Shown here piece by piece: positions 1-9,366 of a stretch of 11,909 nt of DNA. The stretch's first letter is position 1, and every line of letters begins with the position of its first letter. The position numbers and the translations under genes were made by a program. The notes beneath the pieces are model-generated. The model saw only the letters and a list, made by a program, of their open reading frames with translations, searched no databases and was not told the DNA's origin. The DNA is from Pholiota molesta (lineage: Eukaryota; Basidiomycota; Agaricomycetes; Agaricales; Strophariaceae), in contig JACGCK010000599.1 of the NCBI GenBank assembly GCA_014925825.1, forward strand, positions 1 through 11,909. The letters run 5' to 3'.

Positions 1-100
1 AATTAATTCCAGGATGCATATTGCTATTAAATAGCTACCAAGTGCGTTTGACCATTAGAATTTTTTTGTGAACACTAGTGCTCATGCACTCGGTGAAAGT
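1..100 (+). repeat. Partial A unit at left edge
   Basis: This is the last 100 bp of an A monomer cut by the window start. Its T tract has seven Ts instead of the usual six, a variant seen again before the unit at 1587. Confidence 0.9.
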
Positions 101-436
101 GGGGCGCGTTGCGCCCCAAAATGCTGCTCCCAAAATTCAGGACACTGCGACGAAAATTGAAGTCAGTAGAATTAATTCCAGGATGCATATTGCTATTAAA
201 TAGCTACCAAGTGCGTTTGACCATTAGAATTTTTGTGAACACTAGTGCTCATGCACTCGGTGAAAGTGGGGCGCGTTGCGCCCCAAAATGCAGCTCCCGA
301 AATTTCAGGACACTGCGACGAAAATTGAAGTCAGTAGAATTAATTCCAGGATGCATATTGCTATTAAATAGCTACCAAGTGCGTTTGACCATTAGAATTT
401 TTTGTGAACACTAGTGCTCATGCACTCGGTGAAAGT
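101..436 (+). repeat. Two A units (101, 268)
   Basis: The first unit has a one-base loss (AAAATTCAGG for AAAATTTCAGG) and a T5 tract. The second carries the CAGCTCCCGAAA subtype instead of CTGCTCCCAAAA. The same ordered pair, followed by B, recurs at 1923-2258, which points to a block duplication. Confidence 0.9.
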
Positions 437-593
437 GTGGGCGCGTTGCGCCCCATAATCTCACTCCCAAAATTCTGGAGCAGTGCGATAAAAATTGGAC
501 TCTGTGCATTGCCCCCAAAGTCAGATATGCAGAAACTGTGCGTTGAGCACTACAATTTTTTCTGCATACCTGTGCTCATCGCGCGGTGAAAGT
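437..593 (+). repeat. B unit, 157 bp, variant tail
   Basis: This B unit has a disturbed palindrome start (GTGTGGGCGCG), one T lost in GCGTTGAGC, and a tail ending CATCGCGCGG instead of CACGTCCGCGG. It therefore lacks the SacII site. Confidence 0.9.
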
Positions 594-1100
594 GGGGCGC
601 GTTGCGCCCCAAAATGCTGCTCCCAAAATTTCAGGACACTGCGACGAAAATTGAAGTCAGTAGAATTAATTCCAGGATGCATATTGCTATTAAATAGCTA
701 CCAAGTGCGTTTGACCATTAGAATTTTTTGTGAACACTAGTGCTCATGCACTCGGTGAAAGTGGGGCGCGTTGCGCCCCAAAATGCTGCTCCCAAAATTT
801 CAGGACACTGCGACGAAAATTGAAGTCAGTAGAATTAATTCCAGGATGCATATTGCTATTAAATAGCTACCAAGTGCGTTTGACCATTAGAATTTTTTGT
901 GAACACTAGTGCTCATGCACTCGGTAAAGTGGGGCGCGTTGCGCCCCAAAATGCTGCTCCCAAAATTTCAGGACACTGCGACGAAAATTGAAGTCAGTAG
1001 AATTAATTCCAGGATGCATATTGCTATTAAATAGCTACCAAGTGCGTTTGACCATTAGAATTTTTTGTGAACACTAGTGCTCATGCACTCGGTGAAAAGT
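594..1100 (+). repeat. Three A units (594, 763, 931)
   Basis: The spacings are 169, 168 and 170 bp. The length changes come from CGGTAAAGT (one base lost, at the 763/931 border) and GGTGAAAAGT (one base gained, at the 931/1101 border). Confidence 0.9.
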
Positions 1101-1249
1101 GGGGCGCGTTGCGCCCCATAATCTCACTCCCAAAATTCTGGAGCAGTGCGATAAAAATTGGACTCGTGCATTGCCCCCAAATCAATATGCAAAACTGTGC
1201 GTTTGAGCACTACAATTTTTTCTGCAACCTGTGCTCATCCGGTGAAAGT
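1101..1249 (+). repeat. Degenerate B unit, 149 bp
   Basis: This B unit is shortened almost entirely by scattered single-base losses: GACTCGTGC, AAATCAATATGCAAAAC (three Gs missing) and CTGCAACC, plus a tail shortened to CATCCGG. The three missing Gs are shared with the B unit at 2753. It is either a real subtype or a run of sequencing deletions. Confidence 0.85.
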
Positions 1250-2258
1250 GGGGCGCGTGCGCCCCAAATGCTGCTCCCAAAATTTCAGGACACTGCGACG
1301 AAAATTGAAGTCAGTAGAATTAATTCCAGGATGCATATTGCTATTAAATAGCTACCAAGTGCGTTTGACCATTAGAATTTTTTGTGAACACTAGTGCTCA
1401 TGCACTCGGTGAAAGTGGGGCGCGTTGCGCCCCAAAATGCTGCTCCCGAAATTTCAGGACACTGCGACGAAAATTGAAGTCAGTAGAATTAATTCCAGGA
1501 TGCATATTGCTATTAAATAGCTACCAAGTGCGTTTGACCATTAGAATTTTTTTGTGAACACTAGTGCTCATGCACTCGGTGAAAGTGGGGCGCGTTGCGC
1601 CCCAAAATGCAGCTCCCGAAATTTCAGGACACTGCGACGAAAATTGAAGTCAGTAGAATTAATTCCAGGATGCATATTGCTATTAAATAGCTACCAAGTG
1701 CGTTTGACCATTAGAATTTTTGTGAACACTAGTGCTCATGCACTCGGTGAAAGTGGGGCGCGTTGCGCCCCAAAATGCTGCTCCCAAAATTTCAGGACAC
1801 TGCGACGAAAATTGAAGTCAGTAGAATTAATTCCAGATGCATATTGCTATTAAATAGCTACCAAGTGCGTTTGACCATTAGAATTTTTTGTGAACACTAG
1901 TGCTCATGCACTCGGTGAAAGTGGGGCGCGTTGCGCCCCAAAATGCTGCTCCCAAAATTCAGGACACTGCGACGAAAATTGAAGTCAGTAGAATTAATTC
2001 CAGGATGCATATTGCTATTAAATAGCTACCAAGTGCGTTTGACCATTAGAATTTTTTGTGAACACTAGTGCTCATGCACTCGGTGAAAGTGGGCGCGTTG
2101 CGCCCCAAAATGCAGCTCCCGAAATTTCAGGACACTGCGACGAAAATTGAAGTCAGTAGAATTAATTCCAGGATGCATATTGCTATTAAATAGCTACCAA
2201 GTGCGTTTGACCATTAGAATTTTTTGTGAACACTAGTGCTCATGCACTCGGTGAAAGT
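1250..2258 (+). repeat. Six A units (1250, 1417, 1587, 1755, 1923, 2091)
   Basis: This is the most heterogeneous A run. The unit at 1250 has a damaged palindrome (loop T lost) and one A lost downstream. Those at 1417, 1587 and 2091 have CTCCCGAAA, and at 1587 and 2091 it is within CAGCTCCCGAAA. The unit at 1923 has AAAATTCAGG. T tracts before 1587 and 1755 are T7 and T5, matching the T7/T5 pair at the left edge. The unit at 2091 starts with GGG instead of GGGG. Confidence 0.9.
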
Positions 2259-2415
2259 GGGGCGCGTTGCGCCCCATAATCTCACTCCCAAAATTCTGGA
2301 GCAGTGCGATAAAAATTGGACTCTGTGCATTGCCCCCAAAGTCAGATATGCAGAAACTGTGCGTTTGAGCACTACAATTTTTTCTGCATACCTGTGCTCA
2401 TGCACTGGTGAAAGT
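2259..2415 (+). repeat. B unit with A-type end (B/A hybrid), 157 bp
   Basis: The body is standard B through TTCTGCATACCTGTGCTCA, but the tail is CATGCACTGG, which is A-like, instead of CACGTCCGCGG. This looks like a crossover or conversion between B and A at the shared GTGCTCA motif. Confidence 0.85.
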
Positions 2416-2752
2416 GGGGCGCGTTGCGCCCCAAAATGCTGCTCCCAAAATTTCAGGACACTGCGACGAAAATTGAAGTCAGTAGAATTAATTCCAGGAT
2501 GCATATTGCTATTAAATAGCTACCAAGTGCGTTTGACCATTAGAATTTTTTGTGAACACTAGTGCTCATGCACTCGGTGAAAGTGGGGCGCGTTGCGCCC
2601 CAAAATGCAGCTCCCAAATTTCAGGACACTGCGACGAAAATTGAAGTCAGTAGAATTAATTCCAGGATGCATATTGCTATTAAATAGCTACCAAGTGCGT
2701 TTGACCATTAGAATTTTTTGTGAACACTAGTGCTCATGCACTCGGTGAAAGT
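2416..2752 (+). repeat. Two A units (2416, 2585)
   Basis: The first unit is standard. The second is the CAGCTCCC subtype with one A lost (CAGCTCCCAAATTTC). Confidence 0.9.
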
Positions 2753-2885
2753 GGGCGCGTTGCGCCCCAAATCTCACTCCCAAAATTCGGACAGTGCGAT
2801 AAATTGACTCTGTGATTCCAATCAATATGCAAAATGTGCGTTGACCTAAATTTTTCTGATACCTGTGCTCACTCCGGGTGAAAGT
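2753..2885 (+). repeat. Strongly degenerate B unit, 133 bp
   Basis: Recognisable as B, this unit is 25 bp short, with losses spread over its full length (for example ATTCGGACAG, GATAAATTGAC, AATCAATATGC, GCGTTGACC). Almost every difference is a deletion and very few are substitutions. This pattern is more typical of uncorrected long-read error than of mutational decay, although both flanking A units are nearly clean. Confidence 0.85.
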
Positions 2886-3392
2886 GGGGCGCGTTGCGCC
2901 CCAAAATGCTGCTCCCAAAATTTCAGGACACTGCGACGAAAATTGAAGTCAGTAGAATTAATTCCAGGATGCATATTGCTATTAAATAGCTACCAAGTGC
3001 GTTTGACCATTAGAATTTTTTGTGAACACTAGTGCTCATGCACTCGGTGAAAGTGGGGCGCGTTGCGCCCCAAAATGCTGCTCCCAAAATTTCAGGACAC
3101 TGCGACGAAAATTGAAGTCAGTAGAATTAATTCCAGGATGCATATTGCTATTAAATAGCTACCAAGTGCGTTTGACCATTAGAATTTTTTGTGAACACTA
3201 GTGCTCATGCACTCGGTGAAAGTGGGGCGCGTTGCGCCCCAAAATGCTGCTCCCAAAATTTCAGGACACTGCGACGAAAATTGAAGTCAGTAGAATTAAT
3301 TCCAGGATGCATATTGCTATTAAATAGCTACCAAGTGCGTTTGACCATTAGAATTTTTTGTGAACACTAGTGCTCATGCACTCGGTGAAAGT
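2886..3392 (+). repeat. Three A units (2886, 3055, 3224)
   Basis: These are regular 169-bp copies with no variant that I noticed. They mark the start of the homogeneous central part of the array. Confidence 0.93.
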
Positions 3393-3550
3393 GGGGCGCG
3401 TTGCGCCCCATAATCTCACTCCCAAAATTCTGGAGCAGTGCGATAAAAATTGGACTCTGTGCATTGCCCCCAAAGTCAGATATGCAGAAACTGTGCGTTT
3501 GAGCACTACAATTTTTTCTGCATACCTGTGCTCACGTCCGCGGTGAAAGT
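3393..3550 (+). repeat. B unit, 158 bp
   Basis: This is a standard B unit with the CCGCGG tail. It is the first B of a B-A-B module. Confidence 0.93.
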
Positions 3551-3719
3551 GGGGCGCGTTGCGCCCCAAAATGCTGCTCCCAAAATTTCAGGACACTGCG
3601 ACGAAAATTGAAGTCAGTAGAATTAATTCCAGGATGCATATTGCTATTAAATAGCTACCAAGTGCGTTTGACCATTAGAATTTTTTGTGAACACTAGTGC
3701 TCATGCACTCGGTGAAAGT
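3551..3719 (+). repeat. Single A unit inside B-A-B
   Basis: A standard 169-bp A unit lies between the B units at 3393 and 3720. Confidence 0.93.
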
Positions 3720-3876
3720 GGGGCGCGTTGCGCCCCATAATCTCACTCCCAAAATTCTGGAGCAGTGCGATAAAAATTGGACTCTGTGCATTGCCCCCAA
3801 AGTCAGATATGCAGAAACTGTGCGTTTGAGCACTACAATTTTTTCTGCATACCTGTGCTCACGTCCGGGTGAAAGT
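3720..3876 (+). repeat. B unit, 157 bp, CCGGG tail
   Basis: The second B of the module has tail CGTCCGGGTG instead of CGTCCGCGGTG. The same tail occurs in the B unit at 5537, which is also second in a B-A-B module and also followed by five A units. Confidence 0.93.
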
Positions 3877-4718
3877 GGGGCGCGTTGCGCCCCAAAATGC
3901 TGCTCCCAAAATTTCAGGACACTGCGACGAAAATTGAAGTCAGTAGAATTAATTCCAGGATGCATATTGCTATTAAATAGCTACCAAGTGCGTTTGACCA
4001 TTAGAATTTTTTGTGAACACTAGTGCTCATGCACTCGGTGAAAGTGGGGCGCGTTGCGCCCCAAAATGCTGCTCCCAAAATTTCAGGACACTGCGACGAA
4101 AATTGAAGTCAGTAGAATTAATTCCAGGATGCATATTGCTATTAAATAGCTACCAAGTGCGTTTGACCATTAGAATTTTTTGTGAACACTAGTGCTCATG
4201 CACTCGGTGAAAGTGGGGCGCGTTGCGCCCCAAAATGCTGCTCCCAAAATTTCAGGACACTGCGACGAAAATTGAGTCAGTAGAATTAATTCCAGATGCA
4301 TATTGCTATTAAATAGCTACAAGTGCGTTTGACCATTAGAATTTTTTGTGAACACTAGTGCTCATGCACTCGGTGAAAGTGGGGCGCGTTGCGCCCCAAA
4401 ATGCTGCTCCCAAAATTTCAGGACACTGCGACGAAAATTGAAGTCAGTAGAATTAATTCCAGGATGCATATTGCTATTAAATAGCTACCAAGTGCGTTTG
4501 ACCATTAGAATTTTTTGTGAACACTAGTGCTCATGCACTCGGTGAAAGTGGGGCGCGTTGCGCCCCAAAATGCTGCTCCCAAAATTTCAGGACACTGCGA
4601 CGAAAATTGAAGTCAGTAGAATTAATTCCAGGATGCATATTGCTATTAAATAGCTACCAAGTGCGTTTGACCATTAGAATTTTTTGTGAACACTAGTGCT
4701 CATGCACTCGGTGAAAGT
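3877..4718 (+). repeat. Five A units (3877, 4046, 4215, 4381, 4550)
   Basis: Four units are 169 bp. The unit at 4215 is 166 bp, with three single-base losses in its middle (TTGAGTCAG, CCAGATGC, GCTACAAG). Confidence 0.93.
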
Positions 4719-4875
4719 GGGGCGCGTTGCGCCCCATAATCTCACTCCCAAAATTCTGGAGCAGTGCGATAAAAATTGGACTCTGTGCATTGCCCCAAAG
4801 TCAGATATGCAGAAACTGTGCGTTTGAGCACTACAATTTTTTCTGCATACCTGTGCTCACGTCCGCGGTGAAAGT
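4719..4875 (+). repeat. B unit, 157 bp, C4 variant
   Basis: This is a standard B unit except that the C5 run in the middle is C4 (TTGCCCCAAAG). That variant is shared with the B unit at 5537. Confidence 0.93.
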
Positions 4876-5210
4876 GGGGCGCGTTGCGCCCCAAAATGCT
4901 GCTCCCAAAATTTCAGGACACTGCGACGAAAATTGAAGTCAGTAGAATTAATTCCAGGATGCATATTGCTATTAAATAGCTACCAAGTGCGTTTGACCAT
5001 TAGAATTTTTGTGAACACTAGTGCTCATGCACTCGGTGAAAGTGGGGCGCGTTGCGCCCCAAAATGCTGCTCCCAAAATTTCAGGACACTGCGACGAAAA
5101 TTGAAGTCAGTAGAATTAATTCCAGGATGCATATTGCTATTAAATAGCTACCAAGTGCGTTTGACCATTAGAATTTTTTGTGAACACTAGTGCTCATGCA
5201 CTGGTGAAGT
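4876..5210 (+). repeat. Two A units (4876, 5044)
   Basis: The first unit has a T5 tract. The second ends CACTGGTGAAGT, two bases short just before the next palindrome. Confidence 0.92.
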
Positions 5211-5367
5211 GGGGCGCGTTGCGCCCATAATCTCACTCCCAAAATTCTGGAGCAGTGCGATAAAAATTGGACTCTGTGCATTGCCCCCAAAGTCAGATAT
5301 GCAGAAACTGTGCGTTTGAGCACTACAATTTTTTCTGCATACCTGTGCTCACGTCCGCGGTGAAAGT
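5211..5367 (+). repeat. B unit, 157 bp
   Basis: One C is missing from the right arm of the palindrome (GCGCCCATAATC); otherwise it is standard, with a CCGCGG tail. It is the first B of a B-A-B module. Confidence 0.92.
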
Positions 5368-5536
5368 GGGGCGCGTTGCGCCCCAAAATGCTGCTCCCAA
5401 AATTTCAGGACACTGCGACGAAAATTGAAGTCAGTAGAATTAATTCCAGGATGCATATTGCTATTAAATAGCTACCAAGTGCGTTTGACCATTAGAATTT
5501 TTTGTGAACACTAGTGCTCATGCACTCGGTGAAAGT
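5368..5536 (+). repeat. Single A unit inside B-A-B
   Basis: A standard 169-bp A unit lies between the B units at 5211 and 5537. Confidence 0.93.
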
Positions 5537-5692
5537 GGGGCGCGTTGCGCCCCATAATCTCACTCCCAAAATTCTGGAGCAGTGCGATAAAAATTGGACT
5601 CTGTGCATTGCCCCAAAGTCAGATATGCAGAAACTGTGCGTTTGAGCACTACAATTTTTTCTGCATACCTGTGCTCACGTCCGGGTGAAAGT
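5537..5692 (+). repeat. B unit, 156 bp, C4 and CCGGG variants
   Basis: This unit combines the C4 run seen at 4719 with the CCGGG tail seen at 3720. It is the second B of a B-A-B module. Confidence 0.93.
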
Positions 5693-6537
5693 GGGGCGCG
5701 TTGCGCCCCAAAATGCTGCTCCCAAAATTTCAGGACACTGCGACGAAAATTGAAGTCAGTAGAATTAATTCCAGGATGCATATTGCTATTAAATAGCTAC
5801 CAAGTGCGTTTGACCATTAGAATTTTTTGTGAACACTAGTGCTCATGCACTCGGTGAAAGTGGGGCGCGTTGCGCCCCAAAATGCTGCTCCCAAAATTTC
5901 AGGACACTGCGACGAAAATTGAAGTCAGTAGAATTAATTCCAGGATGCATATTGCTATTAAATAGCTACCAAGTGCGTTTGACCATTAGAATTTTTTGTG
6001 AACACTAGTGCTCATGCACTTGGTGAAAGTGGGGCGCGTTGCGCCCCAAAATGCTGCTCCCAAAATTTCAGGACACTGCGACGAAAATTGAAGTCAGTAG
6101 AATTAATTCCAGGATGCATATTGCTATTAAATAGCTACCAAGTGCGTTTGACCATTAGAATTTTTTGTGAACACTAGTGCTCATGCACTCGGTGAAAGTG
6201 GGGCGCGTTGCGCCCCAAAATGCTGCTCCCAAAATTTCAGGACACTGCGACGAAAATTGAAGTCAGTAGAATTAATTCCAGGATGCATATTGCTATTAAA
6301 TAGCTACCAAGTGCGTTTGACCATTAGAATTTTTTGTGAACACTAGTGCTCATGCACTTGGTGAAAGTGGGGCGCGTTGCGCCCCAAAATGCTGCTCCCA
6401 AAATTTCAGGACACTGCGACGAAAATTGAAGTCAGTAGAATTAATTCCAGGATGCATATTGCTATTAAATAGCTACCAAGTGCGTTTGACCATTAGAATT
6501 TTTTGTGAACACTAGTGCTCATGCACTCGGTAAAAGT
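5693..6537 (+). repeat. Five A units (5693, 5862, 6031, 6200, 6369)
   Basis: All are 169 bp. The junctions into 6031 and 6369 read CACTTGG instead of CACTCGG (CpG to TpG). The junction into the following B reads GGTAAAAGT instead of GGTGAAAGT. The CACTTGG mark three units before a TAAAAGT-marked B recurs at 10614. Confidence 0.93.
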
Positions 6538-6695
6538 GGGGCGCGTTGCGCCCCATAATCTCACTCCCAAAATTCTGGAGCAGTGCGATAAAAATTGGAC
6601 TCTGTGCATTGCCCCCAAAGTCAGATATGCAGAAACTGTGCGTTTGAGCACTACAATTTTTTCTGCATACCTGTGCTCACGTCCGCGGTGAAAGT
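6538..6695 (+). repeat. B unit, 158 bp, preceded by TAAAAGT
   Basis: This is a standard B with a CCGCGG tail. The preceding junction carries the rare TAAAAGT variant, shared only with the B units at 9367 and 11120. Confidence 0.93.
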
Positions 6696-7347
6696 GGGGC
6701 GCGTTGCGCCCCAAAATGCTGCTCCCAAAATTTCAGGACACTGCGACGAAAATTGAAGTCAGTAGAATTAATTCCAGGATGCATATTGCTATTAAATAGC
6801 TACCAAGTGCGTTTGACCATTAGAATTTTTTGTGAACACTAGTGCTCATGCACTCGGTGAAAGTGGGGCGCGTTGCGCCCCAAAATGCTGCTCCCAAAAT
6901 TTCAGGACACTGCGACGAAAATTGAAGTCAGTAGAATTAATTCCAGGATGCATATTGCTATTAAATAGCTACCAAGTGCGTTTGACCATTAGAATTTTTT
7001 GTGAACACTAGTGCTCATGCACTCGGTGAAAGTGGGGCGCGTTGCGCCCCAAAATGCTGCTCCCAAAATTTCAGGACACTGCGACGAAAATTGAAGTCAG
7101 TAGAATTAATTCCAGGATGCATATTGCTATTAAATAGCTACCAAGTGCGTTTGACCATTAGAATTTTTTGTGAACACTAGTGCTCATGCACTCGGTGAAA
7201 GTGGGGCGCGTTGCGCCCCAAAATGCTGCTCCCAAAATTTCAGGACACTGCGACGAAAATTGAAGTCAGTAGAATTAATTCCAGGATGCATATTGCTATT
7301 AAATAGCTACCAAGTGCGTTTGACCATTAGAATTTTTTGTGAACACT

Positions 7348-7361
7348 AGTGCTCATGCACT
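7348..7361. other. A-specific short inverted repeat (reference copy)
   Basis: AGTGC-TCAT-GCACT is a 5-bp inverted repeat around a 4-base loop, lying just upstream of the larger palindrome. It occurs in standard A units. It is lost in B, where the right arm is replaced by the CGTCCGCGG segment. Confidence 0.6.
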
Positions 7362-7370
7362 CGGTGAAAG

Positions 7371-7389
7371 TGGGGCGCGTTGCGCCCCA
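7371..7389. other. Conserved palindrome/hairpin in every unit (reference copy)
   Basis: TGGGGCGC-GTT-GCGCCCCA forms a perfect 8-bp inverted repeat around a 3-base loop. It occurs in essentially all A and B units, with rare one-base losses (for example near 1257, 2091 and 2753). It is the part best conserved between A and B. It could form a GC-rich cruciform or RNA hairpin, or bind a dimeric protein. The sequence shows only the symmetry and its conservation. Confidence 0.85.
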
Positions 7390-7540
7390 AAATGCTGCTC
7401 CCAAAATTTCAGGACACTGCGACGAAAATTGAAGTCAGTAGAATTAATTCCAGGATGCATATTGCTATTAAATAGCTACCAAGTGCGTTTGACCATTAGA
7501 ATTTTTTGTGAACACTAGTGCTCATGCACTCGGTGAAAGT
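7372..7540 (+). repeat. Monomer A, 169 bp, reference copy
   Basis: This is a typical A monomer. In order it has four parts: a 17-bp palindrome (GGGGCGC-GTT-GCGCCCC); a 43-bp segment shared with B at about 70% identity by hand alignment; a 51-bp A-specific middle containing GAATTAATTC and ATGCAT; and a 58-bp tail shared with B at about 79%. The tail runs from GTGCGTTTGACC through a T6 tract, ACTAGT and CGGTGAAAGT. There are seven CpG sites. Neighbouring copies on both sides look identical. Each A unit has a SpeI site (ACTAGT) and an NsiI site (ATGCAT), both absent from standard B. The unit has no plausible coding content. Confidence 0.95.
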
Positions 7541-7878
7541 GGGGCGCGTTGCGCCCCAAAATGCTGCTCCCAAAATTTCAGGACACTGCGACGAAAATTG
7601 AAGTCAGTAGAATTAATTCCAGGATGCATATTGCTATTAAATAGCTACCAAGTGCGTTTGACCATTAGAATTTTTTGTGAACACTAGTGCTCATGCACTC
7701 GGTGAAAGTGGGGCGCGTTGCGCCCCAAAATGCTGCTCCCAAAATTTCAGGACACTGCGACGAAAATTGAAGTCAGTAGAATTAATTCCAGGATGCATAT
7801 TGCTATTAAATAGCTACCAAGTGCGTTTGACCATTAGAATTTTTTGTGAACACTAGTGCTCATGCACTCGGTGAAAGT

Positions 7879-8036
7879 GGGGCGCGTTGCGCCCCATAAT
7901 CTCACTCCCAAAATTCTGGAGCAGTGCGATAAAAATTGGACTCTGTGCATTGCCCCCAAAGTCAGATATGCAGAAACTGTGCGTTTGAGCACTACAATTT
8001 TTTCTGCATACCTGTGCTCACGTCCGCGGTGAAAGT
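7879..8036 (+). repeat. Monomer B, 158 bp, reference copy
   Basis: This is a typical B monomer. It shares the 17-bp palindrome and both flanking segments with A, but has a different and shorter middle of 40 bp (GACTCTGTGC to GCAGAAACT) in place of the 51-bp A middle. Its tail differs from A: GAGCACTAC replaces GACCATTAG, TCTGCATACCTG replaces TGTGAACACTAG, and CACGTCCGCGG replaces CATGCACTCGG. The last change creates a SacII site (CCGCGG). A and B are clearly homologous, so they are two diverged members of one satellite family and not unrelated repeats. Confidence 0.95.
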
Positions 8037-8374
8037 GGGGCGCGTTGCGCCCCAAAATGCTGCTCCCAAAATTTCAGGACACTGCGACGAAAATTGAAGT
8101 CAGTAGAATTAATTCCAGGATGCATATTGCTATTAAATAGCTACCAAGTGCGTTTGACCATTAGAATTTTTTGTGAACACTAGTGCTCATGCACTCGGTG
8201 AAAGTGGGGCGCGTTGCGCCCCAAAATGCTGCTCCCAAAATTTCAGGACACTGCGACGAAAATTGAAGTCAGTAGAATTAATTCCAGGATGCATATTGCT
8301 ATTAAATAGCTACCAAGTGCGTTTGACCATTAGAATTTTTTGTGAACACTAGTGCTCATGCACTCGGTGAAAGT
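8037..8374 (+). repeat. Two A units (8037, 8206)
   Basis: Both are standard 169-bp copies. Together with the B units on either side they repeat the B-AA-B-A-B order found from 4719. Confidence 0.93.
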
Positions 8375-8532
8375 GGGGCGCGTTGCGCCCCATAATCTCA
8401 CTCCCAAAATTCTGGAGCAGTGCGATAAAAATTGGACTCTGTGCATTGCCCCCAAAGTCAGATATGCAGAAACTGTGCGTTTGAGCACTACAATTTTTTC
8501 TGCATACCTGTGCTCACGTCCGCGGTGAAAGT
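8375..8532 (+). repeat. B unit, 158 bp
   Basis: A standard B unit with a CCGCGG tail, first of a B-A-B module. Confidence 0.94.
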
Positions 8533-8701
8533 GGGGCGCGTTGCGCCCCAAAATGCTGCTCCCAAAATTTCAGGACACTGCGACGAAAATTGAAGTCAGT
8601 AGAATTAATTCCAGGATGCATATTGCTATTAAATAGCTACCAAGTGCGTTTGACCATTAGAATTTTTTGTGAACACTAGTGCTCATGCACTCGGTGAAAG
8701 T
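8533..8701 (+). repeat. Single A unit inside B-A-B
   Basis: A standard 169-bp A unit lies between the B units at 8375 and 8702. Confidence 0.94.
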
Positions 8702-8859
8702 GGGGCGCGTTGCGCCCCATAATCTCACTCCCAAAATTCTGGAGCAGTGCGATAAAAATTGGACTCTGTGCATTGCCCCCAAAGTCAGATATGCAGAAAC
8801 TGTGCGTTTGAGCACTACAATTTTTTCTGCATACCTGTGCTCACGTCCGCGGTGAAAGT
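8702..8859 (+). repeat. B unit, 158 bp
   Basis: A standard B unit with a CCGCGG tail. As the second B of its module it lacks the CCGGG tail found at 3720 and 5537. Confidence 0.94.
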
Positions 8860-9366
8860 GGGGCGCGTTGCGCCCCAAAATGCTGCTCCCAAAATTTCAG
8901 GACACTGCGACGAAAATTGAAGTCAGTAGAATTAATTCCAGGATGCATATTGCTATTAAATAGCTACCAAGTGCGTTTGACCATTAGAATTTTTTGTGAA
9001 CACTAGTGCTCATGCACTCGGTGAAAGTGGGGCGCGTTGCGCCCCAAAATGCTGCTCCCAAAATTTCAGGACACTGCGACGAAAATTGAAGTCAGTAGAA
9101 TTAATTCCAGGATGCATATTGCTATTAAATAGCTACCAAGTGCGTTTGACCATTAGAATTTTTTGTGAACACTAGTGCTCATGCACTCGGTGAAAGTGGG
9201 GCGCGTTGCGCCCCAAAATGCTGCTCCCAAAATTTCAGGACACTGCGACGAAAATTGAAGTCAGTAGAATTAATTCCAGGATGCATATTGCTATTAAATA
9301 GCTACTAAGTGCGTTTGACCATTAGAATTTTTTGTGAACACTAGTGCTCATGCACTCGGTAAAAGT
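8860..9366 (+). repeat. Three A units (8860, 9029, 9198)
   Basis: All are 169 bp. The last has a private substitution (GCTACTAAG for GCTACCAAG, near 9305) and its junction into B carries TAAAAGT. Confidence 0.93.

Larger units (their letters stand above)
6696..7878 (+). repeat. Seven A units (6696, 6865, 7034, 7203, 7372, 7541, 7710)
   Basis: This is the longest uninterrupted A run. All seven are exactly 169 bp and look identical by eye, so it is the most homogenised part of the window. Confidence 0.95.

Noticed and set aside
7333..7338. T6 tract in each unit as a transcription terminator
   Set aside because: A T run could stop RNA polymerase III, but it has no promoter partner and is simply part of the conserved monomer tail. 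The palindrome is more than 30 bp away, so it is not a bacterial-type hairpin plus U-tract terminator.
7372..8036. CENP-B box in the monomers
   Set aside because: The minus strand of A contains TTTCGTCGCAGTG, which fits the first half of the pattern TTCGNNNNANNCGGG, but the CGGG half is missing. B does not fit either.
7372..8036. Hammerhead ribozyme, as known in some satellites
   Set aside because: The core CTGANGA was not found on either strand of the A or B consensus, so the catalytic core cannot be formed despite GAAA-like pieces.
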